A DNA stretch of 32,305 nucleotides from a virus, in IMG/VR virus record IMGVR_UViG_3300006641_000098, positions 1-32,305 of that record; one strand, 5' to 3'. Position 1 is the first letter of the stretch, and each line of letters begins with the position of its first letter. The position numbers and the translations under genes were made by a program. This document shows positions 21,185-28,745 of the stretch, piece after piece. Under the pieces are notes generated by a model. It searched no databases. It was given only the letters and a program-made list of their open reading frames with translations, and was not told the DNA's origin.

Positions 21185-22138
21185 ATGGCAGGTAAAAAAA
21201 CACCCGATGACATCATGTCTGCATCCCGACTGCCCGCGCTGCTGGGTCTGTCGCGGTATGCCACGCCGAACGACGAGCTCGCATACAGCATCAACGCCAT
21301 CAAAGGCAACGAGCGCGAGGACAAGTCCAACGAATCCATGCGCTGGGGCGACAGACTTGAGGCACTGATCCTGAAGGAAGCAGCCGAGCGCCTGCAGCTG
21401 TCCGAGCTGGCAACTGAGTTCAGCGCCGCTTTCTACCACCCGACCCTGCCGCTGTGCTGCAGCCTGGATGGTTACGCAGACGGACGCGGGCAGATTATCC
21501 GCACCGACGAGGACGCAGGCATCTACGTCATTGGTGCCGAGCAGATCGAGCTCGCAGGCCACGGCGTGCTGGAAGCGAAGCTGACAGCTGTGTCGCCTGA
21601 GGAAATCCCTGCTTTGTACCGCGGCCCCGTCCAACTGCAGGCACAGATGGACATTATGTCTGCCAAGTGGGGAGCAGTCTGCGTGCTGTACCAGGGCACG
21701 GCGCTGCGCATCTTCCTGTTTGAGCCGCACGCCCAGACGCTGGCCACCATCAAAGCTGCGGTGCTGGAGTTCCAGGACAAGCTGGAGCGGTTCCGCGCTG
21801 ACGGCACGATTGATTACTACCCGCCAGCAACCAGCGAGGACGCTGATCGGTTGTGGCCAGCAGCTGAAGATAAGGTTGTGCAGCTCGACACTGAGGCTGA
21901 ATTACTGGCCGAAAAAATTGCAACAGCAAAAGCCACAATCACCAAGGCCGCAAAGGATTGCGCGGATGCAGAAAAGGATCTGAAAGCATTGCTTGGCACC
22001 GCCAGCAAAGGCATTGCAGGCCGGTTTGAGATCCGCTGGCCGATGCGTAATTACCAGGCGCAGCCCGCAAAGACAGTGCCTGCAAAGGCCGCGTACACAA
22101 TCCGGCAGTCCACTCTCAGCGTGAAGGAACTGGCATGA
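21185..22138 (+). CDS. YqaJ-family 5'-3' exonuclease
   Basis: This 317-residue protein carries the lambda Exo/YqaJ nuclease pattern. RYATPNDELAY (about 24-34) is followed by WGDRLEALIL (E59), CSLDGYADG (D95), LEAKLT (E130 and K132) and the Gln-rich VQLQAQMDIM (about 149-158). The C-terminal third is a helical coiled-coil (about 225-275) of the kind seen in phage YqaJ proteins. It should digest one strand of dsDNA to leave 3' overhangs for the RecT protein encoded just downstream. A GAGGAG ribosome site precedes the ATG. Confidence 0.9.
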   Translation: MAGKKTPDDIMSASRLPALLGLSRYATPNDELAYSINAIKGNEREDKSNESMRWGDRLEALILKEAAERLQLSELATEFSAAFYHPTLPLCCSLDGYADGRGQIIRTDEDAGIYVIGAEQIELAGHGVLEAKLTAVSPEEIPALYRGPVQLQAQMDIMSAKWGAVCVLYQGTALRIFLFEPHAQTLATIKAAVLEFQDKLERFRADGTIDYYPPATSEDADRLWPAAEDKVVQLDTEAELLAEKIATAKATITKAAKDCADAEKDLKALLGTASKGIAGRFEIRWPMRNYQAQPAKTVPAKAAYTIRQSTLSVKELA

Positions 22139-22320
22139 AAAGCCTGGACCTGCGACCGCTGGAGCTCGCCCACGCCCGCGCCGTCAATGCACTGATGGGC
22201 AACATCCCGAAGCTGTCCAACGATGATGCGTGCGAAATCATTGAGGCAATGATGGCCGTCGTTTTTGAAACGCTCAAACAATACGCACAGGAGGAAGATG
22301 ATGCAGCTGACTACAACTAA
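22135..22320 (+). CDS. Small protein between exonuclease and RecT
   Basis: A 61-residue acidic helical protein (MKSLDLRPLELAHARAVNAL) with a stretch DDACEIIEAMMAVVFETLKQ. The ATG overlaps the exonuclease stop as ATGA; its tail overlaps the RecT start region by 20 bases. Function unknown, probably co-expressed with recombination. Confidence 0.65.
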   Translation: MKSLDLRPLELAHARAVNALMGNIPKLSNDDACEIIEAMMAVVFETLKQYAQEEDDAADYN

Positions 22321-23335
22321 TCGCCAAGGCTTTGCCCCGACCACGCTAGGTGAAGCGATGGACTTCAGCCACATGCTGGCCAAGTCCCAGATGGTGCCGA
22401 AGCAGTACCAGGGCAAGCCGGAGGACATCATGGTTGCAGTTCAATGGGGATATGAAATTGGTTTGCAGCCCATGCAGGCGCTGCAAAACATCAGCGTCAT
22501 AAACGGCAAGCCCAGCGTATACGGTGACGCAGCGATGGCGCTGGTGCAGGCCAGCCCGGTCTGCGAGGGCGTGGACGAGAGCATGGAAGGCGAAGGCACA
22601 CCGAACCCGGTCGCCGTCTGCATCGCTAGGCGCAAAGGGCGCAACCCGGTGATCGTCCGTTTCAGTGTTGAAGATGCAAAGCGGGCAGGGCTGTGGGGCA
22701 AGCAGGGGCCGTGGCAGGCGTACCCGAAGCGGATGCTGCAGATGCGAGCTCGTGGCTTTGCCCTGCGTGATGCCTTTCCTGATGTGCTCAAAGGGCTGAT
22801 TACCGCGGAGGAGGCGCAGGATTACCCAGACGAGTCAAAGCCCAGGCCAATCAAGGATGTCACGCCCATGCCAGCCAACCCGCTGGATGTGATCGCGCCG
22901 CCCAGCCTGCCGGAGCCTGAACCTGAGCCGGTCGAGGCAGTGACAGTTGACGAGTATGTGCCAGACCTGGACGAATCAGATTTGCAGAACGATTCTGCAG
23001 AATCTGCAGAACCTGCTGCAGAACTCGATGTGATAGACGGCGTGCCGATCATGGTGCCTGGCAAGGCCGAGCCGCACGCAGTGTTCGCCAGCCTGGATGA
23101 CTGGGCAGCTGCGCTGGAAGATCTGTTTGACAAGACTGCCAGGGCAGGCAAGCGCCCGGTGCGCGAGCGCATGACCATCCTGAAGGAGTTGCGCCAACTG
23201 AACGAGGAAAATCTGCAGCGGGTCGAGCTCACCAAAAAGACGGCACTGATCTCGATGTACGGCAGGCGTATCAGGGCGCTGGGTGCGCAGCTGACCGAGG
23301 AGGAAAAGGAAGCGGAGAAAAAAACCCCGGCCTAA
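22301..23335 (+). CDS. RecT/Bet-type single-strand annealing protein
   Basis: Start at ATG 22301, with AGGAGG six bases upstream (22298 would leave only three), gives 344 residues. The core has VQWGYEIGLQPMQALQNISV (about 47-66) and WQAYPKRMLQMRARGFALRD (about 138-157), typical of the RecT family used with YqaJ exonucleases. An acidic Glu/Pro-rich linker (about 195-255) and a C-terminal helical tail follow; the tail probably binds partners. The protein anneals complementary ssDNA for concatemer formation. Stop and terminator hairpin coincide with the end of the opposite lysis operon. Confidence 0.88.
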   Translation: MQLTTTNRQGFAPTTLGEAMDFSHMLAKSQMVPKQYQGKPEDIMVAVQWGYEIGLQPMQALQNISVINGKPSVYGDAAMALVQASPVCEGVDESMEGEGTPNPVAVCIARRKGRNPVIVRFSVEDAKRAGLWGKQGPWQAYPKRMLQMRARGFALRDAFPDVLKGLITAEEAQDYPDESKPRPIKDVTPMPANPLDVIAPPSLPEPEPEPVEAVTVDEYVPDLDESDLQNDSAESAEPAAELDVIDGVPIMVPGKAEPHAVFASLDDWAAALEDLFDKTARAGKRPVRERMTILKELRQLNEENLQRVELTKKTALISMYGRRIRALGAQLTEEEKEAEKKTPA

Positions 23336-23342
23336 GCCGGGG
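23318..23342 (-). terminator. Terminator of the lysis operon
   Basis: A perfect CCCCGGC/GCCGGGG hairpin (23325-23331 with 23336-23342) with a CTAA loop holding the recT stop is followed on the minus strand by seven T residues (23318-23324). It lies 29 bases past the Rz stop and separates convergent operons. Confidence 0.85.
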
Positions 23343-23370
23343 CAAAGTCGCGCCGATCACGGCTGAAGGA

Positions 23371-23838
23371 TCACTTTGATCTTAGGGTTTCGTATTGGGC
23401 GTAGCATTGCTTGAGGGCGGCTGTGAGTTCGTCGGCTTCTCTGGCGAGCCTGACAGCCACTTCAGCGTCCTGTCGGTAAAGCTCTCTTGGGGTACATCCA
23501 CCTTGTCCAGCGCTGGTGGCACCGGGCAAGGCACTGCCCTCGGGGGGGCGGTCGGCGCGCTTGCGCAGGCTGTCAATAGCACTGGCAGAACGCTGATTGA
23601 TAGCTTTAAGTTCATTGCTCATCTCCTGTCTCAGCTGGTCTGCATTGGCCTGCAGCGCCTGCTCTTTCTCACGCGCAGCGGCCATCGCTTTGGCGTGCTC
23701 CTCTGCCAGCTGCGCACGTTCACGATCCCATGCTGCCTGCACCTTGGCCTCGCCAGCGTTATGGCCGCGCCAGTACCCGGCACTGCCAGCAATGGCAGCC
23801 ACCAGTACGCAGCCAGCGGCCATGTGTAGAGGGCTCAT
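23371..23838 (-). CDS. Rz: i-spanin (Rz-like)
   Basis: This 155-residue protein has one N-terminal membrane helix (AAGCVLVAAIAGSAGYWRG, about 7-25) followed by a long helical periplasmic domain rich in Ala, Glu, Gln and Arg (about 30-95), the classic Rz topology. It spans the periplasm with Rz1 to fuse inner and outer membranes at the last stage of lysis. Rz1 is encoded entirely inside it in another frame. The ATG overlaps the stop of the 53-residue secreted-protein gene. Confidence 0.85.
   Translation of the reverse strand: MSPLHMAAGCVLVAAIAGSAGYWRGHNAGEAKVQAAWDRERAQLAEEHAKAMAAAREKEQALQANADQLRQEMSNELKAINQRSASAIDSLRKRADRPPEGSALPGATSAGQGGCTPRELYRQDAEVAVRLAREADELTAALKQCYAQYETLRSK
23382..23615 (-). 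CDS. Rz1: o-spanin (Rz1-like), nested in Rz
   Basis: This 77-residue protein is embedded in the Rz frame. An AGGAG precedes the ATG at 23615. It starts MNLKLSISVLPVLLTACASA, with signal peptide and lipobox LLTAC (Cys17), followed by a Pro-rich mature part (TAPPRAVPCPVPPALD). This is the outer-membrane lipoprotein partner of Rz. The nested arrangement is the lambda plan. Confidence 0.85.
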   Translation of the reverse strand: MNLKLSISVLPVLLTACASAPTAPPRAVPCPVPPALDKVDVPQESFTDRTLKWLSGSPEKPTNSQPPSSNATPNTKP

Positions 23839-23996
23839 TTCGGTGGCACCTTGGTGCCTTCCAGTTTCTTATGCACGGTGATGACCTTGCAGACCTGCTT
23901 CTTGGTCTTGGGATCTTCCTTGCAGACTTCTTTCTTTTCGCCGCCAGCAAATGCAAGGGCAGGCACCAGGCACAGCAGGGCAATCAGGTTCTTCAT
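23835..23996 (-). CDS. Small secreted Lys-rich protein
   Basis: A 53-residue ORF, ATG at 23996, starts MKNLIALLCLVPALAFAGGE (signal peptide, cleavage at AFA-GG), followed by a charged mature part with two Cys (KKEVCKEDPKTKKQVCKVIT). Its start overlaps the stop of the holin-like gene and its stop overlaps Rz, so it is translated in the lysis operon. It probably acts in the periplasm; function unknown. Confidence 0.65.
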   Translation of the reverse strand: MKNLIALLCLVPALAFAGGEKKEVCKEDPKTKKQVCKVITVHKKLEGTKVPPK

Positions 23997-24427
23997 CAGT
24001 CGATCTCCGGTTGAGGGGCAGGGGGAGGGGCAGGCTTGCCACCGAAGCCAGTCACCACAGGCGGGGCTGACAGCGGTGCAATCGTCGGCTCAGTGCGTTG
24101 TACTGGCGCAACACTTTTCGGTGCGGCAGGCGGCGGGTCTTGCCAGTCGCTGGCCTTCGACACACCTGGCGGCGGGTCTACCAATTTGGCGACACCGTCT
24201 TTGCCTTTGATGGCAAGTAATGTCGCCAACGCCCCGAGGCAGTACTTGCTTATATCGCTGAGTAATGCAAACAGTGCTTTGTCTGCAGGCGCAATCCCTG
24301 TCATCGGTTGGGTCACGAACACGATTGAGTAAGTAGCCAGCCCCGACATCATCAGAATCACTAGACAGAAAGTTGAGCCAATGATCAGCTTGATGACCGA
24401 GTCGATTTGATCAGGAGTCCATTTCAT
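23996..24427 (-). CDS. Putative holin-like protein with two membrane helices
   Basis: This 143-residue protein has a short N-terminus followed by two membrane helices (about residues 16-37 and 57-70) and a long Pro/Ala-rich C-terminus (PPPGVSKASDW ... APPPAPQPEID). Its position between endolysin and spanin genes and its topology suggest a holin or other envelope-disrupting protein. The start has GGAGGG and overlaps the lipoprotein stop. The length and Pro tail are unusual for a holin, so this is a moderate call. Confidence 0.55.
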   Translation of the reverse strand: MKWTPDQIDSVIKLIIGSTFCLVILMMSGLATYSIVFVTQPMTGIAPADKALFALLSDISKYCLGALATLLAIKGKDGVAKLVDPPPGVSKASDWQDPPPAAPKSVAPVQRTEPTIAPLSAPPVVTGFGGKPAPPPAPQPEID

Positions 24428-24615
24428 TTTTCACCCTCCGGCTTGAAGTCAGCAGCTGGCACCAGCTGGTCGGGGCAGGTGCCGGTCATGGCACAAGTCG
24501 GGCGCTGGCACTCAGGCTTGTTCCAGTTCTTGTTGTCCTGGCATGGATAGCGAAAGCGGTCTTCGCAGCTGGCCATCGCCATCACGACTGCTGCGGCAAT
24601 CAGCAGAGCTCGCAT
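24424..24615 (-). CDS. Small cysteine-rich lipoprotein
   Basis: From ATG 24615 this is a 63-residue lipoprotein, MRALLIAAAVVMAMASCEDR, with lipobox MASC (Cys17) and a Cys-rich mature part (FRYPCQDNKNWNKPECQRPT then CAMTGTC). Six Cys residues in the mature protein suggest disulfides in the periplasm. The frame-start ATG overlaps the endolysin stop as TGATG. It may assist lysis or protect the envelope; the family is unknown to me. The longer reading frame up to 24759 is a shadow of the endolysin. Confidence 0.7.
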   Translation of the reverse strand: MRALLIAAAVVMAMASCEDRFRYPCQDNKNWNKPECQRPTCAMTGTCPDQLVPAADFKPEGEK

Positions 24616-25241
24616 CAGTGGCCTCCTTCCATGACCTTGAGCGCATGGTTGTAATGCTTGATGCGGTCGTTCAGTCCGATGGTGCCGCCGTTGATGCGCT
24701 TGGTCAGCGTCAGGATGTCGCCCTTGTCTGCGATGTCGTTGAGCTTGTTGCTCTCCCAAAACCAGCAGGCCGACTGCGCTGCGCCCTCGAATGTCTCCAG
24801 GTATTCGATAGCTTCTTCTGGTGTGATACTGATGCTGTCAGCAAAGTTAGTTACATTTGTTTTGCCGGTCAGCTGGATAAGACCTCGGCCACGAAACGCG
24901 AAACCATCACCGCTAGACTCGTCACCATTGCCCATGCGATTAGCGTAGATGCGGTTTGCAATGGCCTGCTGCTTGTTTGGTTTTGATGCGTACTGTTCTG
25001 CGAGCTCATCGGTGGGAAAGTATTTAGGGAACAGCCGACGCAGGGCGCTGGCTTTGTAGTTCAGGTTTTCTTGGATGACTGTGAACTCAGCCGACTCATG
25101 GGCGCACTGGGCGACAAAGGCCGCAATGCGCTTTGGCGTGTTGATGTCGTAGTCGGGCAGCAGTTGTTCCAGCGCCTTGTGCCAGTAGGACACATACTTA
25201 TTGCGCGGGATCATCTCCTTGAGTTGTTGTTCGGTCAGCAT
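24615..25241 (-). CDS. Endolysin, GH19 chitinase-like
   Basis: This 208-residue protein has the GH19 pattern of phage endolysins: AAFVAQCAHESAEFTVIQEN (about 40-59) with catalytic Glu49 and a second Glu at E58, and FRGRGLIQLTGKTN (about 115-128) forming the substrate cleft. It should cut the glycan strands of peptidoglycan. No signal peptide is visible, so a holin must release it. An AGGAG lies 7 bases before the ATG. Its stop overlaps the lipoprotein gene. Confidence 0.9.
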   Translation of the reverse strand: MLTEQQLKEMIPRNKYVSYWHKALEQLLPDYDINTPKRIAAFVAQCAHESAEFTVIQENLNYKASALRRLFPKYFPTDELAEQYASKPNKQQAIANRIYANRMGNGDESSGDGFAFRGRGLIQLTGKTNVTNFADSISITPEEAIEYLETFEGAAQSACWFWESNKLNDIADKGDILTLTKRINGGTIGLNDRIKHYNHALKVMEGGH

Positions 25242-25527
25242 CCAGTCGCTCCTTCAAAATCTTCAACCGCAGTTCCTTCATCTTGCGGATCTCATTCAGC
25301 GCAGCATTGGTGGCGTTGTTCATGTCCATATACATGATGCCCATGACGGGCAGCGCGATGACTAGCACAAGACACATGACCACCACGGTGACGAGTAAAG
25401 TCCACGGTATGTGCTGCTCATTCGTAGCAGGATCAGGAGGCCGCTGAACCACGCCAGGACGAACACCACTGCTCCAATCCATACCGCCTTTGCCCGTAGA
25501 TCCGCGAGTGTCCTTTCCCGTTGCCAT
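25198..25527 (-). CDS. Single-helix membrane protein overlapping two genes
   Basis: This 109-residue ORF has a disordered N-terminus (MATGKDTRGSTGKGGMDWSS), one hydrophobic helix (WTLLVTVVVMCLVLVIALPV, about 42-61) and a charged helical C-terminus. It overlaps the last 166 bases of the gene at 25362-26084 in another frame and the first 44 bases of the endolysin. Its long membrane helix and composition suggest it is translated; a holin or antiholin role is possible. The overlap with another gene lowers confidence. Confidence 0.55.
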   Translation of the reverse strand: MATGKDTRGSTGKGGMDWSSGVRPGVVQRPPDPATNEQHIPWTLLVTVVVMCLVLVIALPVMGIMYMDMNNATNAALNEIRKMKELRLKILKERLDADRTTTQGDDPAQ

Positions 25528-26084
25528 CTCGCTACCTGCGCCTTTCTCATTTCCTCAGCCAGTGCCGCGTTCTGCTCCTGTACGATCTGCTGCCACATCT
25601 TTTCAAACCGAGTCCACAGGTCGCCAAGTTCTGGCGGCGCGTTGTAGACCATCTGCTCGCGCACCTCAGCCAGCATGAAGTCCAGCTGATGCCTCACCTT
25701 CAACCGCTCCAGCGCACGCCTAGCAAGTGACATCTCGCCGCGGTAGACCTCCTTGGAGTTCACCTCGCTGGCGATGTACGCCTTGACCATGATGTCGTAC
25801 TGGTCAACGAACTGACCCAGGTTGTCCCAGACGCTGTTCAGCACATCAGCAGGCGCGGCTTTGGCTACCTCCTGCACCCGCTTGACTTCCTCGTTGTACT
25901 GCTTCTTCTGCTCCGGTGTCGGGCTGGTGATCTTATGGAACTGTTCCTTCAGATCCTTCAGAATCCCGCCGACCTCGCCGCCTGTCTGCTTAATTTCTTT
26001 GTAAAGGGCGATCCCTTTTTTTGCGAGTTCAATGCACGATGTCGCTGTCTTATATGCCGCGGCAATCGTTATGGGATCGATCAC
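25362..26084 (-). CDS. Helical protein with C-terminal membrane segment
   Basis: This 240-residue protein (GTG start at 26084, coupled to the stop of the preceding gene) is mostly helical and charged, with DILKDLKEQF-type spacing, and ends in one hydrophobic helix (VWIGAVVFVLAWFSGLLILL, about 201-220). It precedes the endolysin in the lysis region and could be a tail-anchored membrane protein. I do not recognise the family. The last part overlaps the ORF at 25198-25527. Confidence 0.6.
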   Translation of the reverse strand: MIDPITIAAAYKTATSCIELAKKGIALYKEIKQTGGEVGGILKDLKEQFHKITSPTPEQKKQYNEEVKRVQEVAKAAPADVLNSVWDNLGQFVDQYDIMVKAYIASEVNSKEVYRGEMSLARRALERLKVRHQLDFMLAEVREQMVYNAPPELGDLWTRFEKMWQQIVQEQNAALAEEMRKAQVARWQRERTLADLRAKAVWIGAVVFVLAWFSGLLILLRMSSTYRGLYSSPWWSCVLC

Positions 26085-26085
26085 A

Positions 26086-26367
26086 TCAGGTCACATGCAG
26101 CTTCTGCTTCAGTTCCATGATCTCTTGGTGCAGCTGGTCGTTGCGCTTCTCGCACTTGCGGTTCTGCTCTTCGACTGCAGCCAAGCGCTGCGACAGGCGC
26201 TCGACCTCCTCACGCAAGTTCGTAATCAGATGCTCAATGGCCTCGTCGTGCAGCGTCGCAACCTTGTCGTGACGCAGGTCTGCCAGTACCTTGCGGTACA
26301 TTCCGTAAGCGCCAGCACCAATGCCCGCAACAGCCGCACCCAGGGTTGTCCAGAAACCGCTTTCCAT
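26086..26367 (-). CDS. Membrane-anchored coiled-coil protein
   Basis: This 93-residue protein has a short N-terminal helix (GAAVAGIGAGAYGMYRKVLA, about 9-28) and a coiled coil (about 35-90: LREEVERLSQRLAAVEEQNR). It could be a class III-type holin, a phage membrane protein of the T7 gp18-like kind, or a spanin-like protein; spanins are already present elsewhere. GGAG lies before the ATG. A perfect palindrome precedes it at 26387-26403. Confidence 0.6.
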   Translation of the reverse strand: MESGFWTTLGAAVAGIGAGAYGMYRKVLADLRHDKVATLHDEAIEHLITNLREEVERLSQRLAAVEEQNRKCEKRNDQLHQEIMELKQKLHVT

Positions 26368-26386
26368 TTTTCACTCCAATTTATAA

Positions 26387-26403
26387 CCAATAGAATCTAT
26401 TGG
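26387..26403. promoter_or_regulatory. Perfect 17-base palindrome upstream of lysis genes
   Basis: CCAATAGA-A-TCTATTGG, an 8-base inverted repeat with a single central base. It lies in the 44-base gap between the tail-fibre accessory gene and the membrane coiled-coil gene. It may be a dimeric operator, a weak terminator or an RNA processing hairpin; nothing in the sequence decides between these. Confidence 0.6.
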
Positions 26404-26411
26404 TATTTGTA

Positions 26412-26738
26412 CTATGGCGATAAGCCGCCGATTTGCTCCGAAGTCATGGCAACAACCTGGCTGCTGGCCAGCGCATCGATCTGCACAGACTCGAGCTGCG
26501 GCTCGGCCTGGATCTCAACACCCGGCAGCTGGTACTCAATCCACTGCATCTGGTCGTGGTTCCACTTCCAGCGGTAGCCTTCGCGGTCTACAGGCTTCGG
26601 ATCGCGCACAACCCATTGCCAGTTCAGCCATACCACCTCTTTGCCTTCAGGCGCTTCTGGCGGCATCTCAACTTCGATCCATCCTTCAGTGCCATCTGTC
26701 TCAGGCTTGGGGATTGATCCGTTTTTTGTATAGAGCAT
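26412..26738 (-). CDS. Tail-fibre-linked small protein
   Basis: This 108-residue protein (MLYTKNGSIPKPETDGTEGW) has a Pro/Glu-rich N-terminal half, a Trp-rich block (EVVWLNWQWVVRDPKPV, about 34-50) and a polar C-terminus. Small proteins of this type directly after fibre genes are often fibre-assembly chaperones, but I see no named motif. It starts with AAGGAC upstream and 9 bases after the fibre stop. Confidence 0.6.
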   Translation of the reverse strand: MLYTKNGSIPKPETDGTEGWIEVEMPPEAPEGKEVVWLNWQWVVRDPKPVDREGYRWKWNHDQMQWIEYQLPGVEIQAEPQLESVQIDALASSQVVAMTSEQIGGLSP

Positions 26739-26747
26739 GGTCAGTCC

Positions 26748-28745
26748 TTATTGCAGAGCAAAGGCCGCAGTCGGAGTACTAATCGTTCTTGCGAATCTTG
26801 TTATGCGGAAATCATCTATATATCCGTTCAAATAATCACCAGAAGCAGAGCCAAAATTATTAAACCCAAGCGCAACAAGATTGCTTGCATTTGGGTACAC
26901 AGTTGTTGTGCTTGTTCCTTCTGATGAACCATTCAAATATAGTGTGAATGTTGAACCAGATTTAACAAGAGCAATGTAATACCACTGCCCAGTAGATAGA
27001 GTTGTTGTTCCAATGATTTTATTAGTGCCAGTACCAACTGATGTTTCACTATATAAATTTAATTTTGAAGACGATAGATACAAATTCATCCTATTTGAAG
27101 CAGATGTTCCAATATTCCAAATATGAGGCGAATTGGCAACGCTATTGAAATACACCCAACATTCAATAGTTACATCGGAAGGGAATACGTTATTTAGAAC
27201 TGAGGCTGGAGATAACAGATAATCTCCAGTTCCATCAAAGTACATCGAGCTACCACCAAACTTACTCTGCGTCGTGCTGATCTGCGCATTGCCAACAGTC
27301 TCCAGCGCGTTCTTGCCAGTGGCATCGATGATGCCGCCGTTGGTGAAGTTGATGCACAGAGTAGAACCAGTCGGGCTTGGTGGAGCTGTCGGGACTGTAA
27401 TGCTTGTGTCCGATGGAGAATAATTAGCCGTTCCGTTTGTAACAACAAAACCTGACATATAACCATTTACAGACTGCGTACCGCCCGGAATAGCGCCTAC
27501 ATTTATAGCGCCAGCAACATAATTTGTACTTACGGTTCCTTGTATGTTACGGCTGCCATTTACAAAGATCGCAGCGCCATTTGTAGATGTTGCGCTACGA
27601 ACTGCAACAACGTGATTCCATTGATTAAGTTTTACTGGTGTGCCAGTAGTTGATAACGTGGCTCCAGTTCCGTAAGTACCAATATTTAAATTCAATTGCC
27701 CACTAGACGCAACAAGTTGAACCTGAATAGCGCCATTTGTTGAACAACAAAAAACCATCCCAGTTGATGCAGCTAACGGATATACCCAAAACTCAACGGT
27801 AAAAGCATTAGTTCCAAACGTAAGCGTTGAGCTTGACGATAAGAAGTCCCCCGTCCCATCAAAATACCCACTGCCGCCGTTTGTCGCCGCGCTGTACGCA
27901 GCCGTAGGAGAGAACGGGCTGAAGGCTTGGACGGAGACGTTGGTAGGAGTAAGAGTGGATGCCGCCGTGCCGTAAATAGAAAACCTATTCTCCGACAGCG
28001 CAAGAATTCTTGTGTCGGCGTCTGGTGTAAACGCAGCAGTAGGAACGGCAATTGTGCGCGCTACAGTAGATACTCGAACATTCGAGAGATAACCGTTTAA
28101 ATATTGACCAGAGGTAAACTGGCCTATTGCAAAGTTTCTCGCCCCGGATCGAGTAGTGAGAGTCGTCGTTCCAGAAACGGTGTCCGCAGTAGCCGAGTTG
28201 ACGAATATGGAAATGGCGTTGCTGGAAACGCGTATCGCCACATAGTTCCAAGCGTTCAGCGTAAGCGCTGTACTTGCAGTGCAAGTTCTAGATGCGCCGT
28301 CGTACCAATAAAGTTGCGGATTGCCGGAGGTAGAAATCTGCGCGGAGATATAGTTAAGACTGCCGCCGATTGCCGGGTCCATGTCGCCAATAATCGCAGG
28401 GTTCCCGGCAAAAGACGTTGGGTAAATCCAGAAATCAATAGTGAAAGTTGACGTAGACGTTGCAGGAAGCATCGTAGTGCTACCTGCCAAATTGCTTGTA
28501 ACAGACGCAGTGCCAGCAAAGCTTCCACTCCACCCCGTCTGCGAGAACGGCGAGAACGTACCCTGCGTCGTGTTGCCGTTGCGGGTGATGGTGAAGTTAT
28601 TTGTGGACGAGTCTAGGAACGTGTTGTTCTGCGCGCCGTTCGTGCCGTTGCCTGAGAGCAGCAGTGTCGTCAGGTTGAAGTAGGTGTCGACTGCCGTAGC
28701 AATAGCAGTCTTAATACCAGCAAGTGCAGCCAGAATGCCACTCAT
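26748..28745 (-). CDS. Tail fibre with three LamG-like lectin domains
   Basis: This 665-residue protein has three concanavalin A/LamG-like modules, marked by the strand patterns TFTIDFWIYPTS (about 100-111), AFTVEFWVYPL (about 312-322) and DVTIECWVYFNS (about 523-534), each followed by the fitting beta-rich glycan-binding stretch. The second half of each module includes NGYLSNVRVST- or NGYIDDFRITR-type closing strands. It probably forms the host-recognition part of the tail. Its ATG overlaps the stop of the upstream gene. GC falls to about 30% in 27001-27120, far below the genome average, suggesting recent exchange. Confidence 0.8.
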   Translation of the reverse strand: MSGILAALAGIKTAIATAVDTYFNLTTLLLSGNGTNGAQNNTFLDSSTNNFTITRNGNTTQGTFSPFSQTGWSGSFAGTASVTSNLAGSTTMLPATSTSTFTIDFWIYPTSFAGNPAIIGDMDPAIGGSLNYISAQISTSGNPQLYWYDGASRTCTASTALTLNAWNYVAIRVSSNAISIFVNSATADTVSGTTTLTTRSGARNFAIGQFTSGQYLNGYLSNVRVSTVARTIAVPTAAFTPDADTRILALSENRFSIYGTAASTLTPTNVSVQAFSPFSPTAAYSAATNGGSGYFDGTGDFLSSSSTLTFGTNAFTVEFWVYPLAASTGMVFCCSTNGAIQVQLVASSGQLNLNIGTYGTGATLSTTGTPVKLNQWNHVVAVRSATSTNGAAIFVNGSRNIQGTVSTNYVAGAINVGAIPGGTQSVNGYMSGFVVTNGTANYSPSDTSITVPTAPPSPTGSTLCINFTNGGIIDATGKNALETVGNAQISTTQSKFGGSSMYFDGTGDYLLSPASVLNNVFPSDVTIECWVYFNSVANSPHIWNIGTSASNRMNLYLSSSKLNLYSETSVGTGTNKIIGTTTLSTGQWYYIALVKSGSTFTLYLNGSSEGTSTTTVYPNASNLVALGFNNFGSASGDYLNGYIDDFRITRFARTISTPTAAFALQ

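Noticed and set aside
24616-24759. N-terminal extension of the lipoprotein frame
   Set aside because: It lies inside the endolysin coding region and reads as a shadow. The internal ATG at 24615 gives a proper lipoprotein signal and an overlapping start.
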